From NCBI RefSeq assembly GCF_002138415.1, contig NZ_CP015612.1, positions 1,466,001 through 1,530,000 of the forward strand: 64,000 nucleotides of DNA. The letters are read 5' to 3'. The notes under the pieces are model-generated. The model did not search any database. It had not been told where the DNA came from and saw only the letters and a program-made list of their open reading frames with translations. Below, piece by piece: positions 47,601 to 58,108 of this stretch. Both the position numbers and the translations under genes were made by a program. Every line of letters starts with the position of its first letter. The stretch's first letter is position 1. The stretch comes from Stenotrophomonas maltophilia. Lineage in GTDB: Bacteria > Pseudomonadota > Gammaproteobacteria > Xanthomonadales > Xanthomonadaceae.

Positions 47601-47725
47601 CCTTCAGCGCGGGCCTGGTGGAACTGGATGCCGACGACCGCACCCCGGCACTGCTGTACCAGCGCGCAGACCGCGCGTTGTATCGCGCCAAGAGCGACGG
47701 CCGCGATCGTACGAGCATTGGTTGA
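44699..47725 (+). CDS. Beta-propeller membrane sensor with GGDEF output
   Basis: A 1008-residue predicted diguanylate cyclase. A signal sequence (about 20-40, LLWLLLALALPLAAQ) precedes a periplasmic two-bladed-set propeller of Reg_prop repeats (LRDIAQTPEGHLWFATWEGLVRYNG, and LQDRHGDLWLGTENQGLLRI), then a Y_Y_Y domain (SYVGLSYLMSDRIRYRTRLDGLDAGW). A membrane helix is near 770-790, then a coiled coil and a GGDEF domain with GGEEF near 926 and an RDSD inhibitory site five residues before. The architecture is typical of carbohydrate-type or envelope sensors. ATG 44699 is the only good start in frame. It is not obviously co-transcribed with the upstream kinase (177-base gap). Confidence 0.9.
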   Translation: MGGQGGNGRWVECHVSGFRRALRQGLLWLLLALALPLAAQDGAPPLRDYAIDVWTSRNGLPHNSLRDIAQTPEGHLWFATWEGLVRYNGLDFTVFDRSTRPGLRDNGIGALFVDRQGGLWISDSRGNVSHRGNDGQWRVWEHQADTPQVLIQSMQMDSQGRLWLLYEGKGIGYLTPDTGIVYQAPAADLPMAMSFTKLVVDAQDRVWAGTLDGLVLRDNDGVLKRAPAAWGLGAGSGLSWPYRAPDGALWIVAGERLYRVEDDQLVLMHRLPGQLHMTSMLQDRHGDLWLGTENQGLLRISAHGLERLPAGLNLPGGRVVSLREDAEGSIWVGANGGLYRLRETLFSSYTERDGLSGDYVRTVFEDRDRQLWVGSASGLDLQTADGRFRAMPLHNRGGKAPSVLSLAQGPDGDLWVGTFGDGVYRLGRDGRLRHNYAAADGMPGGNIRAISVDPQGVVWAGTQKGVVRIDGDRVQVSSVAGMPSGLITALEHDHQGNLWIGTIEGIRVLRGDHVQSIDLAPLGGGRSVFGFHQLGDAMWISSDRGLYRWRNGTLARVGLEQGMPVDAVFQLVPDRLGNVWISSNRGVLRTDMATLNAVADGRAPRVVVERYNEIDGMANAQANGSSGPSAILRQDGTFWVVTAGGLSTVDPQRLQRFRERLSPPAAIESVQVDGAPVHWEGPDRNYIPGGRRLAVSYVGLSYLMSDRIRYRTRLDGLDAGWVERGPQRSVEFVGLPPGDYTLHVAAAHPGGSWGQQEAVWSFTVEPFWWQRRSVQVLGGLLLLAGLVALYRLLLQQLKASNLRLARRVDEATFDLQAKTVHLQALNQEKTELAERLARQAEAFERQAREDALTGLANRRAFDETLARDFARSQRSGHPLCLVVLDIDHFKDVNDRHSHSIGDAVLVQVARLIAAASRDSDLPARTGGEEFALLLNDTRLEEAAQLCARLRGLFHDHPDWAGVDGLRVTFSAGLVELDADDRTPALLYQRADRALYRAKSDGRDRTSIG

Positions 47726-47729
47726 TCGC

Positions 47730-47790
47730 ATCCACGCATGGCGTGGATCTACCGTCCGGTGAGTGGTGGGTGCGGACCGTTGGTCCGCAC
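47730..47790. repeat. Palindromes between GGDEF gene and rnt
   Basis: ATCCACGC-ATG-GCGTGGAT (47730-47748) and GTGCGGACC-GTT-GGTCCGCAC (47770-47790) lie between convergent genes. Confidence 0.7.
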
Positions 47791-47820
47791 TGCGTGGATG
47801 CGGTTGCGCCGTTGGCTGGC

Positions 47821-48480
<660 letters not shown>

Positions 48481-48541
48481 CTAGCAGAGCGACCCTGAGC
48501 GCCCGGCCAGCCCGTGGCGCACGGGTTCCCTGCGCAGGAGC

Positions 48542-48615
48542 GTGTCGACCAAGGTCGACACCCACCGGTGCACCGTGCGCTCAGGATTCCGGTAGGTGCC
48601 AACCTTGGTTGGCAC
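48542..48615. repeat. Palindromes between rnt and the DoxX gene
   Basis: GTGTCGACC-AA-GGTCGACAC (48542-48561) and GTGCCAACC-TT-GGTTGGCAC (48596-48615), the same families as at 37477-37525. Confidence 0.7.
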
Positions 48616-48640
48616 GGTGCGTGCCGACCAGGGGCGGCAA

Positions 48641-49162
48641 CTACCGAACCGCTGGCCGCGCAGGTGTGGCCGAGGGAGACCACCGCGCCAACCACGCGTC
48701 CAGACTCAGCTTGCCGGCGCCGGTGAAGATCAGCGGCAGCAGCATCGCCATGAACAGCACCGGCAGCTTGAAGTTGCCGAAGCCCTGGTCGCTGATCGCA
48801 TAGCCCATTGCCAGGTCGGCCAGCGAGTTCCACTCCATCGGCCAATGCACCGCATAGGTGGCCACAATGGTCAGCACCAGCAGGCTGGCCGCGGCAAACC
48901 GGGTGCCGAAGCCAACCAGCAGGCAGACCGCGCCGATCAGTTCGAACCACGTGGCGAGCTGCCAGTTCAGGGTGGCCGGCAGCTGGTCGAACGGGAACGG
49001 GAACGCGTCCTGCAGGTCGGCGAACCAGTTCTGGCCGTGCAGTTTCTCGCGGCCGGATTCGAAGTATTCCCAGGCCAGCAGCAGGCGCAGGCCGAGCGGG
49101 GCCAACCAGGGGGCGAGACGGTCCAGCTGGCCGCGCGCGGCGGCCAGGGTCGGAAGGTTCAT
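48641..49162 (-). CDS. DoxX-family membrane protein of the RiPP operon
   Basis: A 173-residue protein with four predicted membrane helices and the DoxX pattern [21 protein letters not shown] early on and [23 protein letters not shown] in the middle. DoxX-like genes accompany hvf/buf-type RiPP clusters (HvfD in Haemophilus), where their role is unsettled; membrane redox is a reasonable guess. It is 26 bases after hvfC in the same direction, so it is probably the last gene of the operon. Confidence 0.85.
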   Translation of the reverse strand: MNLPTLAAARGQLDRLAPWLAPLGLRLLLAWEYFESGREKLHGQNWFADLQDAFPFPFDQLPATLNWQLATWFELIGAVCLLVGFGTRFAAASLLVLTIVATYAVHWPMEWNSLADLAMGYAISDQGFGNFKLPVLFMAMLLPLIFTGAGKLSLDAWLARWSPSATPARPAVR

Positions 49163-49188
49163 CGGTGGTTCTCCGGGGGGAAGGGGCG

Positions 49189-51236
<2,048 letters not shown>

Positions 51237-51255
51237 TCAACGAATCCTCGCCAAG

Positions 51256-51275
51256 ACCTCAAATTTTCGTGAGGT
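51256..51275. promoter_or_regulatory. Small inverted repeat upstream of the hvf operon
   Basis: ACCTCA and TGAGGT flank AATTTTCG in an AT-rich patch about 100 bases before hvfA, next to TGTAAC on the minus strand. It could mark an operator or promoter of the operon. The assignment is weak. Confidence 0.3.
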
Positions 51276-51342
51276 TTGTTACAGAAACATCCGGCAGGTT
51301 CGCACCGGGCGAGCCCGGCGCCCACAATGCGGGTGGAACACG

Positions 51343-51378
51343 CAAAAAAAGAAGGCCGCTGTCACCAGGACAGCGGCC
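51343..51378 (-). terminator. Intrinsic terminator of the pst-phoU operon
   Basis: GGCCGCTGTC and its complement (51354-51363 and 51369-51378) form the stem, followed on the minus strand by TTC and seven T, 35 bases after the phoU stop. Confidence 0.9.
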
Positions 51379-51412
51379 ACCTTGGAGTCAACTCCGGTGT
51401 TGCAGTGCAGCG

Positions 51413-52120
51413 TCAGGGCTGCCCGGTGCTGGAGGTCTCGTCGCGCTTTTCACGCGGCGGCAGCGGCTGCTCACCGTGCACCAGGAACCACACGTTCTCG
51501 GCGATGTTGGTGGCGTGGTCGCCCACGCGCTCCAGGTTCTTGGCCATGAACAGCAGGTGCGTGCACGGAGTGATGTTGCGCGGATCTTCCATCATGTAGG
51601 TCAGCAGTTCGCGGAACAGCGCGGTGTACTGCGCGTCCAGGCGGGCGTCATCCTCGCGCAGTTCCAGCGCAGCATCGGCGTCGTTGTCGCGGTAGGCGGC
51701 AATGGCACGGCGCACCTGCTGCGCGGCCAGGCGGCCCAGCGCACGCAGGCCCTGGATCTGCGGCAGCGGCGGCACCTTGCCCAGCGCGATCGAGCGCTTG
51801 GCGACGTTGGCAGCGTAGTCGCCGATGCGCTCGATGTCGGCCGGGATGCGCAGGCCCGCCAGGATCTCGCGCAGGTCGCGCGCCATCGGGCCACGCAGTG
51901 CCAGGCGCATCACGTCGTGGCTGATCTGCTGCTCAAGCGCATCGATCGCTTCGTCGTTGGCGATGATGCGATGGGCAGCGTTCTCGTCGCGCTTCTCGAT
52001 CACGTCCATCGCCGCTTCGAGCTGGGCGACGGCCATTTCGCCCATGCGCACGATTTCGGCCACCAGGCGCTGCTGCTCTTCGTCGTAGCTCTTGACGATG
52101 TGGTCGTTGGGAAGATTCAT
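51413..52120 (-). CDS. phoU: Phosphate signalling protein PhoU
   Basis: A 235-residue PhoU with two three-helix bundles and the metal-binding ExxxD repeats (RIIANDEAIDALEQQI, GLRIPADIERIGDYAANVA and MAKNLERVGDHATNIAENVWFLV). It restrains PhoR-PhoB signalling and Pst transport when phosphate is plentiful. ATG 52120 fits the family start. It follows pstB by 65 bases that include a GTAG palindrome (52135-52157) and ends at a strong terminator. Confidence 0.96.
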   Translation of the reverse strand: MNLPNDHIVKSYDEEQQRLVAEIVRMGEMAVAQLEAAMDVIEKRDENAAHRIIANDEAIDALEQQISHDVMRLALRGPMARDLREILAGLRIPADIERIGDYAANVAKRSIALGKVPPLPQIQGLRALGRLAAQQVRRAIAAYRDNDADAALELREDDARLDAQYTALFRELLTYMMEDPRNITPCTHLLFMAKNLERVGDHATNIAENVWFLVHGEQPLPPREKRDETSSTGQP

Positions 52121-52134
52121 GGTCTGCAATCCGG

Positions 52135-52157
52135 GTAGAGCCAGGCCATGCCTGGCT
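52135..52157. repeat. GTAG palindrome between pstB and phoU
   Basis: GTAG followed by AGCCAGG-CCATG-CCTGGCT, a SMAG-like unit inside the pst operon. Confidence 0.7.
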
Positions 52158-52185
52158 GGGACATGTGGCGAAGGAACAGCGTTGA

Positions 52186-53043
52186 TCAGCCGAAGCGACC
52201 GGTGATGTAATCCTCGGTCTGCCGCTGCGACGGCTGCGAGAAGATCACTTCGGTGCGGTCGTGCTCGATCAGGTCGCCCAGGTACATGAAGGCGGTGTAG
52301 TCGGACACGCGCGCGGCCTGCTGCATGTTGTGGGTGACGATCACGATCGTGTACTCGTGCTTGAGCTCTTCCACCAGCTGCTCGATGCGGCTGGTCGAGA
52401 TCGGGTCCAGCGCCGAGGTCGGCTCGTCCAGCAGCAGCACCGACGGGCGCAGGGCCACGGCACGGGCGATGCACAGACGCTGCTGCTGACCACCGGACAG
52501 GCCCAGTGCGCTCTGCCCCAGCTTGTCCTTCACTTCGTCCCACAGTGCGCCCTGGCGCAGTGCCTGCTCGACGCGGTCGGCCATGTCGGCCTTGCTCAGC
52601 TTCTCGTGGTGGCGGATGCCGTACGCCACGTTCTCGAAGATGGTCATCGGGAACGGCACCGGCTTCTGGAACACCATGCCGACCTTGCTGCGCAGGCGGT
52701 TCATCGGGTACTTCGGCGACAGGATGTTCTCGCCGTCCAGCAGTACTTCACCGCGCGCTTCCAGCTTCGGGTACAGCGCGTAGATGCGGTTGAAGATGCG
52801 CAGCAGCGTGGACTTGCCGCAACCGGAGGGACCGATCAGCGCGGTCACGCGCTTTTCCGGAATCTCCAGGTTGATGCCCTTCAGGGCGTGGAACTTGTCG
52901 TAGTAGAAGTCCAGTCCACGCGCAGCCAGCTTCACCGGCGACGGCGTGTGCAGGCTCTCGTGCGAGGACGGCACGGCGATGCGCTGCATCGGCACGGCGT
53001 TGGAAAGGTCGTTCATGGCGTTATCCACGGAAAGGTCAGTCAT
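52186..53043 (-). CDS. pstB: Phosphate ABC transporter ATPase PstB
   Basis: A 285-residue ATPase of the Pst phosphate importer with Walker [10 protein letters not shown], signature [14 protein letters not shown], Walker [12 protein letters not shown] and H-loop VTHNM. ATG 53043 overlaps the pstA stop by eight bases; ATG 53016 (giving MNDLSN) has a better GGA site and is a fair alternative. The ~45-residue N-terminal extension before [19 protein letters not shown] is longer than in E. coli. Confidence 0.95.
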   Translation of the reverse strand: MTDLSVDNAMNDLSNAVPMQRIAVPSSHESLHTPSPVKLAARGLDFYYDKFHALKGINLEIPEKRVTALIGPSGCGKSTLLRIFNRIYALYPKLEARGEVLLDGENILSPKYPMNRLRSKVGMVFQKPVPFPMTIFENVAYGIRHHEKLSKADMADRVEQALRQGALWDEVKDKLGQSALGLSGGQQQRLCIARAVALRPSVLLLDEPTSALDPISTSRIEQLVEELKHEYTIVIVTHNMQQAARVSDYTAFMYLGDLIEHDRTEVIFSQPSQRQTEDYITGRFG

Positions 53044-53899
53044 GGGAGATACGGTTGCGCAGCAGGATGCCGCGGGCGGCAAGGCTGACCAGCAACACGA
53101 AGACAGTCAGCACCAGGGCACCGGCCCAGGCCAGCACCTGCCAGGATTCATACGGGCTGCCGGCGAACTGGTTCATCACCACCGGCACCGAGGCCATCGG
53201 CTGGAAGATGTTGTTGTTCCAGTACTGGTTGCCGAAGGCAGTGAACAGCAGCGGTGCGGTCTCGCCGGAGATGCGGGCCAGCGCCAGCAGGATGCCGGTG
53301 ATGATGCCGGCCGAGGCACTGCGGTACAGCACCTGCACGATCACCTTCCACTGCGGGATGCCCAGCGACAGGGCCGCTTCGCGCATCTGCGAAGGCACCA
53401 GGCGCAGCATCTCGTCGGTGGTGCGCACCACCACCGGCAGCACGATGAAGGCCAGCGACAGCGCACCGGCGAATGCCGAGAAGTTGCCGCCGGTCTGCAT
53501 CACGTACAGGGTGTAGACGAACAGGCCAAGCACGATGGACGGTGCCGACAGCAGGATGTCGTTGACGAAGCGGACCACGGTGCCGGCCTTGCGGGCGTTG
53601 CCGTACTCAGCCAGCCAGGTGCCGGCCAGCACGCCCAGCGGGGTGCCGATGCCGATCGCCAGCGCACACATCACCGCGCTGCCGAAGAAGGCGTTGGCGA
53701 GGCCGCCTTCCTGCATCGGCGGCGGCGTCATCTTGGTGAACAGATCCCAGTTGATGCCGGCCAGGCCCTTGGAAGCCAGGGTGAACAGGATCCAGCCCAG
53801 GAAGAACAGGCCGAACAGGGCGGTGGCGCACGACGCGGCGATGGCGACGACATTGCCGATGCGGCGGCGCAGGTACAGCGAATCAGCGGTGCTGGACAT
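53036..53899 (-). CDS. pstA: Phosphate ABC transporter permease PstA
   Basis: A 287-residue inner membrane permease with six predicted helices. The EAA loop is [39 protein letters not shown], and [20 protein letters not shown] is typical of PstA. Start ATG 53899 overlaps the pstC stop by one base. Confidence 0.95.
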   Translation of the reverse strand: MSSTADSLYLRRRIGNVVAIAASCATALFGLFFLGWILFTLASKGLAGINWDLFTKMTPPPMQEGGLANAFFGSAVMCALAIGIGTPLGVLAGTWLAEYGNARKAGTVVRFVNDILLSAPSIVLGLFVYTLYVMQTGGNFSAFAGALSLAFIVLPVVVRTTDEMLRLVPSQMREAALSLGIPQWKVIVQVLYRSASAGIITGILLALARISGETAPLLFTAFGNQYWNNNIFQPMASVPVVMNQFAGSPYESWQVLAWAGALVLTVFVLLVSLAARGILLRNRISHD

Positions 53900-54867
53900 C
53901 AGTTGCCCTCCTTGCGGGACAGGCGCATCAGCATCAGGCGGGCGATGGCCAGCACCACGAAGGTGACGATGAAGAGGACGAAGCCGAGCAGCAGCAGGGC
54001 CGAGCGATAGGTTTCAGTGGCTTCGCCGAAATCGTTGGCGATCAGCGCGGCGATGGTGGTGCCCGGTTCCAGCAGCGACGGCGACAGGCGCACGCTGTTG
54101 CCGATCACGAAGGCCACCGCCATCGTCTCGCCAAGGGCGCGGCCGAGGCCGAGGAAGATGCCACCGATCACCGCCGAGCGGGTGTAGGGCAGGACGATGT
54201 CCCAGCTCACTTCCCACTTGGTGGAACCCAGCGCGTAGGCCGATTCCTTCAGACGGGTCGGCACGGTCAGGAACACTTCGCGCATCACCGAGGAGATGAA
54301 CGGAATGACCATGATGGCCAGTACGAAACCGGCGGTGAGCATACCGATGCCCAGCGGCGGGCCCTGGAACATCGGGCCGATGATCGGCCATTCGCCCAGG
54401 GTCTCGTTGAGGAACGGGGTGACGTACTCGGTCATCACCGGCACCAGCACGAACAGGCCCCACATGCCGTAGATGATCGAGGGGATGCCGGCCAGCAGTT
54501 CGATGGCGGTGCCGACCGGGCCACGCAGCCAGCGCGGGGCGACTTCGGTGAGGAAGAAGGCGATGCCGAAGCTGACCGGCACGGCGATGACCATCGCGAT
54601 GAGCGCGGTGACCAGGGTGCCGTAGATCGGGGCGAGGGCGCCGAACTTGTTTTCGACCGGATTCCAGTCGGCGGAGAAGAAGAAGCTCAGGCCCTGCATC
54701 TGCAGGGCATGGCGGCCGCCCCACAGCATCGACAGCGCGGCGCAGGCCAGGGCGATCAGGACGAAGATGACGGTGCCGACCAGCACCCATCGGAACAGTT
54801 TGTCGTTGCGGGCATCACGCGTATCACGCGTGGACGGGGCGGCTACAGGCTGGGCGATGGCATTCAT
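53899..54867 (-). CDS. pstC: Phosphate ABC transporter permease PstC
   Basis: A 322-residue permease with six predicted helices after a cytosolic N-terminal tail (~25 residues). Recognisable features are [36 protein letters not shown]-like sequence, the [15 protein letters not shown] motif and the EAA loop [36 protein letters not shown]. It forms the channel with PstA. It is separated from pstS by 82 bases holding a hairpin. Confidence 0.95.
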   Translation of the reverse strand: [322 protein letters not shown]

Positions 54868-54915
54868 GGGGACGGCAGGGCCAGGAAGGGGCGGGGCGGC
54901 ACGGCGTGGAAGAGG

Positions 54916-54940
54916 CGGTGCCCGCGCGGGGCGGGCACCG
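54916..54940 (-). promoter_or_regulatory. Stable hairpin between pstS1 and pstC
   Basis: CGGTGCCCGC and its complement around a 5-base loop, with no T-run. Such hairpins often protect the upstream pstS mRNA so that more binding protein than permease is made. Confidence 0.6.
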
Positions 54941-54949
54941 TCGTGTCCA

Positions 54950-56038
54950 TCACTTCAGGTCGGTCGCCCAGTAGGCCTCGATCTGCTTGACCAGTTCGGC
55001 CGGCAGCGGCACGTAGTGCAGCTCGTTGGCCTGGGCCTGGCCGTTCTCGAAGGCCCACTTGAAGAAGGCCAGGGTGTCCTGGTTGCGCTTGGCGTCCTTC
55101 GGCTGCTTCTGCATCAGCATGAAGTTGGTGGCAGTGATCGGCCAGGCCTGCTCGCCCGGAGCGTTGGTGATGACCAGGTTGAAGTCCTTGGCGCTGGCCC
55201 AGTCGGCGCTGGCGGCTGCAGCGGCGAAGGTTTCCGCGCTCGGCTCGACCCAGTTGCCGGCCGCGTTCTGCATGGCGGTGTACGGCATACCGTTCTGCAG
55301 CGCGTAGGCCAGTTCGACGTAGCCGATCGAGCCCTTGATCTGCTTCACGTAGGAAGCGACGCCTTCATTGCCCTTGCCACCGACGCCGTCCGGCCACTGC
55401 ACCGAGGTGCCTTCGCCGACCTTGCTCTTCCACTCCGGGCTGACCTTGGACAGGTAGTTGGAGAAGTTGAAGGTGGTGCCCGAACCGTCCGAACGGTGGA
55501 CCAGGGTGATCTTGCCGTCCGGCAGCTTCACGCCCGGGTTGGCGGCGACGATGGCCGGGTCGTTCCAGGTCTTGACCTTGCCCAGGAAGATGTCGGCCAG
55601 CAGGGCGCCGCTCAGGCGCAGCTTGCCGGTTTCCAGGCCTTCGATGTTGACCACCGGCACCACGCCGCCGATGGCGGACGGGAACTGGGCCAGGCCGGCC
55701 TGGGCCAGCTCTTCGCTGCTCAGCGGCTTGTCGGAGGAGCCGAAGTCGACGGTGCCGGCCTTGATCTGGGCGATACCGCCACCGGAGCCGATCGACTGGT
55801 AGTTGATCTTGGCACCGGTGCTGGCGTTGTAGTCAGCCGACCACTTGGACACCAGCGGGAAGATGAAGGACGCGCCCGCGCCGGACACTTCGGCGGTCAC
55901 CTTGGCACCGGCAGCGGCCGGGGCGGCGGCACCGTCGGCAGCCGGCTGCTGCGCGGCCTGCTTGTCGCCACCGCAGGCCGACAGGCCCAGGGCGATGGCC
56001 AGGGAAAGGGCGGCAAGGCCGGCCGAGTGCAGTTTCAT
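54950..56038 (-). CDS. pstS: Phosphate-binding protein PstS1 (lipoprotein)
   Basis: A 362-residue phosphate-binding protein of the Pst importer. The signal ends in a lipobox (LGLSACGGD, Cys near 22), followed by a Gln/Ala-rich spacer and the binding fold starting TAEVSGAGASFIFPLVSKW. Phosphate-contact segments GSGGGIAQI, DFGSSD and HRSDGSGTTFNF are intact. ATG 56038 has a GGAG site. It is the first gene of pstS-pstC-pstA-pstB-phoU. Its paralog at 56647 lies upstream on the same strand but lacks the lipobox. Confidence 0.96.
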   Translation of the reverse strand: MKLHSAGLAALSLAIALGLSACGGDKQAAQQPAADGAAAPAAAGAKVTAEVSGAGASFIFPLVSKWSADYNASTGAKINYQSIGSGGGIAQIKAGTVDFGSSDKPLSSEELAQAGLAQFPSAIGGVVPVVNIEGLETGKLRLSGALLADIFLGKVKTWNDPAIVAANPGVKLPDGKITLVHRSDGSGTTFNFSNYLSKVSPEWKSKVGEGTSVQWPDGVGGKGNEGVASYVKQIKGSIGYVELAYALQNGMPYTAMQNAAGNWVEPSAETFAAAAASADWASAKDFNLVITNAPGEQAWPITATNFMLMQKQPKDAKRNQDTLAFFKWAFENGQAQANELHYVPLPAELVKQIEAYWATDLK

Positions 56039-56101
56039 GGTCACTCCATAGCGGGGTAGAGCCGACGGCGTCGGCGGATGCGGCTATGAAATGATGTTTT
56101 T

Positions 56102-56128
56102 GTTACAGCCGTATTACGACCATGACAG
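56102..56128 (-). promoter_or_regulatory. Weak Pho box upstream of pstS1
   Basis: On the minus strand CTGTCAT (56128-56122) is a perfect PhoB half-site, and CTGTAAC (56108-56102) is a second but with 20 rather than 22 bases between starts. It is about 65-90 bases before the pstS1 ATG, the right place for PhoB control. Confidence 0.5.
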
Positions 56129-56233
56129 AGGTGTCCTGGATCACGTTCTGACAAGGGTTTCACGGGGTTGGCCCCCATCCCGCAGAGCCCCGGAGGCCCC
56201 GGATCTGCGCACCGATATGACGGCAGGCGCAAG

Positions 56234-56332
56234 GTAGAGCCGAGCCCATGCTCGGCTGCTCCCTGCCCTCGGTAGGTGCGGACCGTTGGTCCGCACGCTC
56301 CAGCACCCAGCCGAGCGTGGGCTCGGCTCTAC
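56234..56332. repeat. Inverted pair of GTAG repeats
   Basis: GTAG-AGCCGAG-CCCATG-CTCGGCT (56234-56257) and the reverse copy AGCCGAG...CTCGGCT-CTAC (56309-56332), with a GTGCGGACC palindrome between them (56276-56296). The dimeric arrangement is typical of SMAG/REP elements. Confidence 0.75.
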
Positions 56333-56398
56333 AAACGCTCTTGCCTTTGCTCCTGCCTTTCATGACCCCACCGTGCCCCCGATGAACTGTCGAGAGGC

Positions 56399-56494
56399 GG
56401 TGGGCCAGGGCGTGCAGGACCGTCCACGGCATGGATGCCGTGGCCGAGCCCCCAGGGACGGGTTTACGGCGTGTCCTGCACGCCCTGGCCCACC
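56399..56494. ncRNA. Long hairpin element with two GGA-loop hairpins (possible CsrA/RsmA-binding RNA or repeat)
   Basis: Perfect 22-base arms (GGTGGGCCAGGGCGTGCAGG... at 56399-56420 and its complement at 56473-56494) enclose 52 bases. Inside are two hairpins on the plus strand: 56424-56443, stem CCACGGC/GCCGTGG with loop ATGGAT, and 56446-56465, stem GAGCCC/GGGTTT (two G-T pairs) with loop CCAGGGAC. Both loops fit CANGGANG, the CsrA/RsmA consensus (CATGGATG and CAGGGACG). No promoter is assigned, and it may be a dispersed repeat. Confidence 0.5.
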
Positions 56495-56557
56495 GACTCC
56501 CCCATGGATCAGCGCAGGCGCAGCGCTCTTCACGACCAACCCCCAAAAACAAGAAGA

Positions 56558-56582
56558 GCGCGAGATCTCGAGGATCTCGCGC
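56558..56582 (-). terminator. Probable terminator of pstS2, distal hairpin
   Basis: A 10-base stem GCGCGAGATC and complement with a 5-base loop, followed on the minus strand by TCTTCTTGTTTTT. It lies about 65 bases after the pstS2 stop. Confidence 0.65.
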
Positions 56583-56588
56583 CCGGGT

Positions 56589-56622
56589 GGGATCGGCGGG
56601 GGAGAGAGGACCCGCCGATCCC
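56589..56622 (-). terminator. Hairpin directly after pstS2
   Basis: A 12-base perfect stem (GGGATCGGCGGG and complement) with a 10-base purine loop, 25 bases after the pstS2 stop. It lacks a T-run and may protect the mRNA 3' end. Confidence 0.55.
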
Positions 56623-56646
56623 GTTCCTGCGGGGGAACGCGCTTGC

Positions 56647-57663
56647 TTACTTCAGGTTCTGCGACCAGTAGGTCTCGATCTGGCGGACCAGGCTGTCCGG
56701 CAGCGGCACGTAGTCCAGCTGGCGGGCCTGGGCGTCGCCGCTCTTGTAGACCCAGCGGAAGAACTCCTGGGTGGCCTTGCCGTTGGCAGCGTTCTTCGGC
56801 TTCTTGTGCACCAGGATGAAGTTGGTGGCGGTGATCGGCCAGGACTCGGCGCCCGGGGCGTTGGTCATCACCAGGTAGAAGTCCTTGGCGCTGGCCCAGT
56901 CAGCGCTGGCAGCAGCGGCGGCGAACGAGGCGTCGCTCGGCTGCACGAAGCGGCCGGCGGCATTCTTCATCGCGGTGTACGACAGCTTGTTCTGCAGCGC
57001 GTAGGACAGTTCGACGTAGCCGATGCCGCCCTTGATCTGCTTCACGTAGGCAGCAACGCCTTCGTTGCCCTTGCCGCCGATGCCGGCCGGCCACTGGACC
57101 GAGGTGCCTTCACCGACCGAGCTCTTCCACTCCGGGCTGACCTTGGACAGGTAGTTGACGAAGTTGAAGGTGGTGCCCGAACCATCCGAACGGTGCACCA
57201 CGGTGATCTTGGCGCTCGGCAGGGTCACGCCCGGGTTCAGCGCGGCGATGGCCGGGTCGTTCCAGGTCTTGATCTTGCCCAGGAAGATGTTGGCCAGCAC
57301 GGTGCCGTCCAGCTTCAGCGCGCCCGGGGCGATGCCGGCCACGTTGACCACCGGCACCACGCCGCCGATCACCGACGGGAACTGGGCCAGGCCCGAAGCC
57401 GCCAGTTCTTCCGGCTTCAGCGGGGCGTCGGAGGAGCCGAAATCAACGGTCTTGGCCTTGATCTGCGCAATGCCGCCGCCGGAACCGATCGACTGGTAGT
57501 TGACCTTGTTGCTGGTGGCGGCGTTGTAGTCGGCCGACCACTTCGACATCACCGGGTAGATGAACGAGGCGCCCGCGCCGGTGATTTCAGCGGCGTTGGC
57601 GGCGAACACGGACGACGCTGCGAAGACGGCAACGGCAACGCGCGACTTGAAGGCGTGGATCAC
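56647..57663 (-). CDS. pstS: Second phosphate-binding protein PstS2 (soluble periplasmic)
   Basis: A 338-residue paralog of PstS1 sharing nearly all phosphate-binding segments (ITGAGASFIYPVMSKW, GSGGGIAQIKAKTVDFGSSD, HRSDGSGTTFNFVNYLSKVSPEWKSS). It has a cleavable signal peptide (ending SSVFAANA) and no lipobox Cys, so it should be free in the periplasm. The start is GTG 57663, with a good AGGAG site; earlier frame sequence is promoter DNA. It has its own promoter region with Pho boxes and its own terminator, so it is a separate unit upstream of pstS1. Confidence 0.94.
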   Translation of the reverse strand: MIHAFKSRVAVAVFAASSVFAANAAEITGAGASFIYPVMSKWSADYNAATSNKVNYQSIGSGGGIAQIKAKTVDFGSSDAPLKPEELAASGLAQFPSVIGGVVPVVNVAGIAPGALKLDGTVLANIFLGKIKTWNDPAIAALNPGVTLPSAKITVVHRSDGSGTTFNFVNYLSKVSPEWKSSVGEGTSVQWPAGIGGKGNEGVAAYVKQIKGGIGYVELSYALQNKLSYTAMKNAAGRFVQPSDASFAAAAASADWASAKDFYLVMTNAPGAESWPITATNFILVHKKPKNAANGKATQEFFRWVYKSGDAQARQLDYVPLPDSLVRQIETYWSQNLK

Positions 57664-57728
57664 GGGGTGGCTCCTGGGTTGATTGGGATGCGGGGTTACC
57701 CGCCCGGCGCACATTCCATAACGGTTCG

Positions 57729-57768
57729 ATGACAGCGCAGGGACCGTTGTATGACGTAACCGTTACAG
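57729..57768 (-). promoter_or_regulatory. Pho box array of pstS2
   Basis: On the minus strand CTGTAAC (57768-57762), ACGTCAT (57757-57751) and CTGTCAT (57735-57729) are spaced 11 and 22 bases apart, so all fall on the 11-base phase that PhoB uses. It is 66 bases before the GTG start. Confidence 0.7.
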
Positions 57769-58108
57769 CGCTGCCCGGTGCCCGTACAGCAGGGGCGTGA
57801 AGGTTCTGGGTGCTGCTGGCAACGGGATGACCAATGCGCCGGAGGCAGACGTAAGCCAGCTGAGATCACGTTCTATATGTCGCTGATGACCTGTCCGCTG
57901 TGGTCGTCAATGCCGTCCCGGCCCGGCATTCCGCAGTGATGCCGCGTCATCCACACGAAACCATCGATGCAGGTGAGGGCTGCGCGGCGGTCGGTCCGGG
58001 CCGGGACGCTGATACATGACGCCATATGCCGCATGGGATCGACAAGCATGTGCCCGCAAATGAGTCGTACGCATGACCGCACGAAGAAATCTGTGGTTGG
58101 TGCTCAAT

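Larger units (their letters stand above)
56039..56646. other. Structured intergenic region between the two pstS genes
   Basis: No protein gene is visible in these 608 bases. Contents: a partial Pho box (56112-56128); GTAG repeats in inverted pair (56234-56257 and 56309-56332) with GTGCGGACC/GGTCCGCAC between them; a long inverted repeat with inner hairpins (56399-56494); and two hairpins after pstS2 (56558-56582, 56589-56622). Confidence 0.7.

Noticed and set aside
44078..47731. 1217-codon minus-strand frame over the propeller-GGDEF gene
   Set aside because: It is the shadow of a gene with clear domains on the plus strand.
57873..58082. Small minus-strand open frame in the pstS2-porin gap
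   Set aside because: There is no ribosome binding site or recognisable protein pattern, and it lies in a control region.
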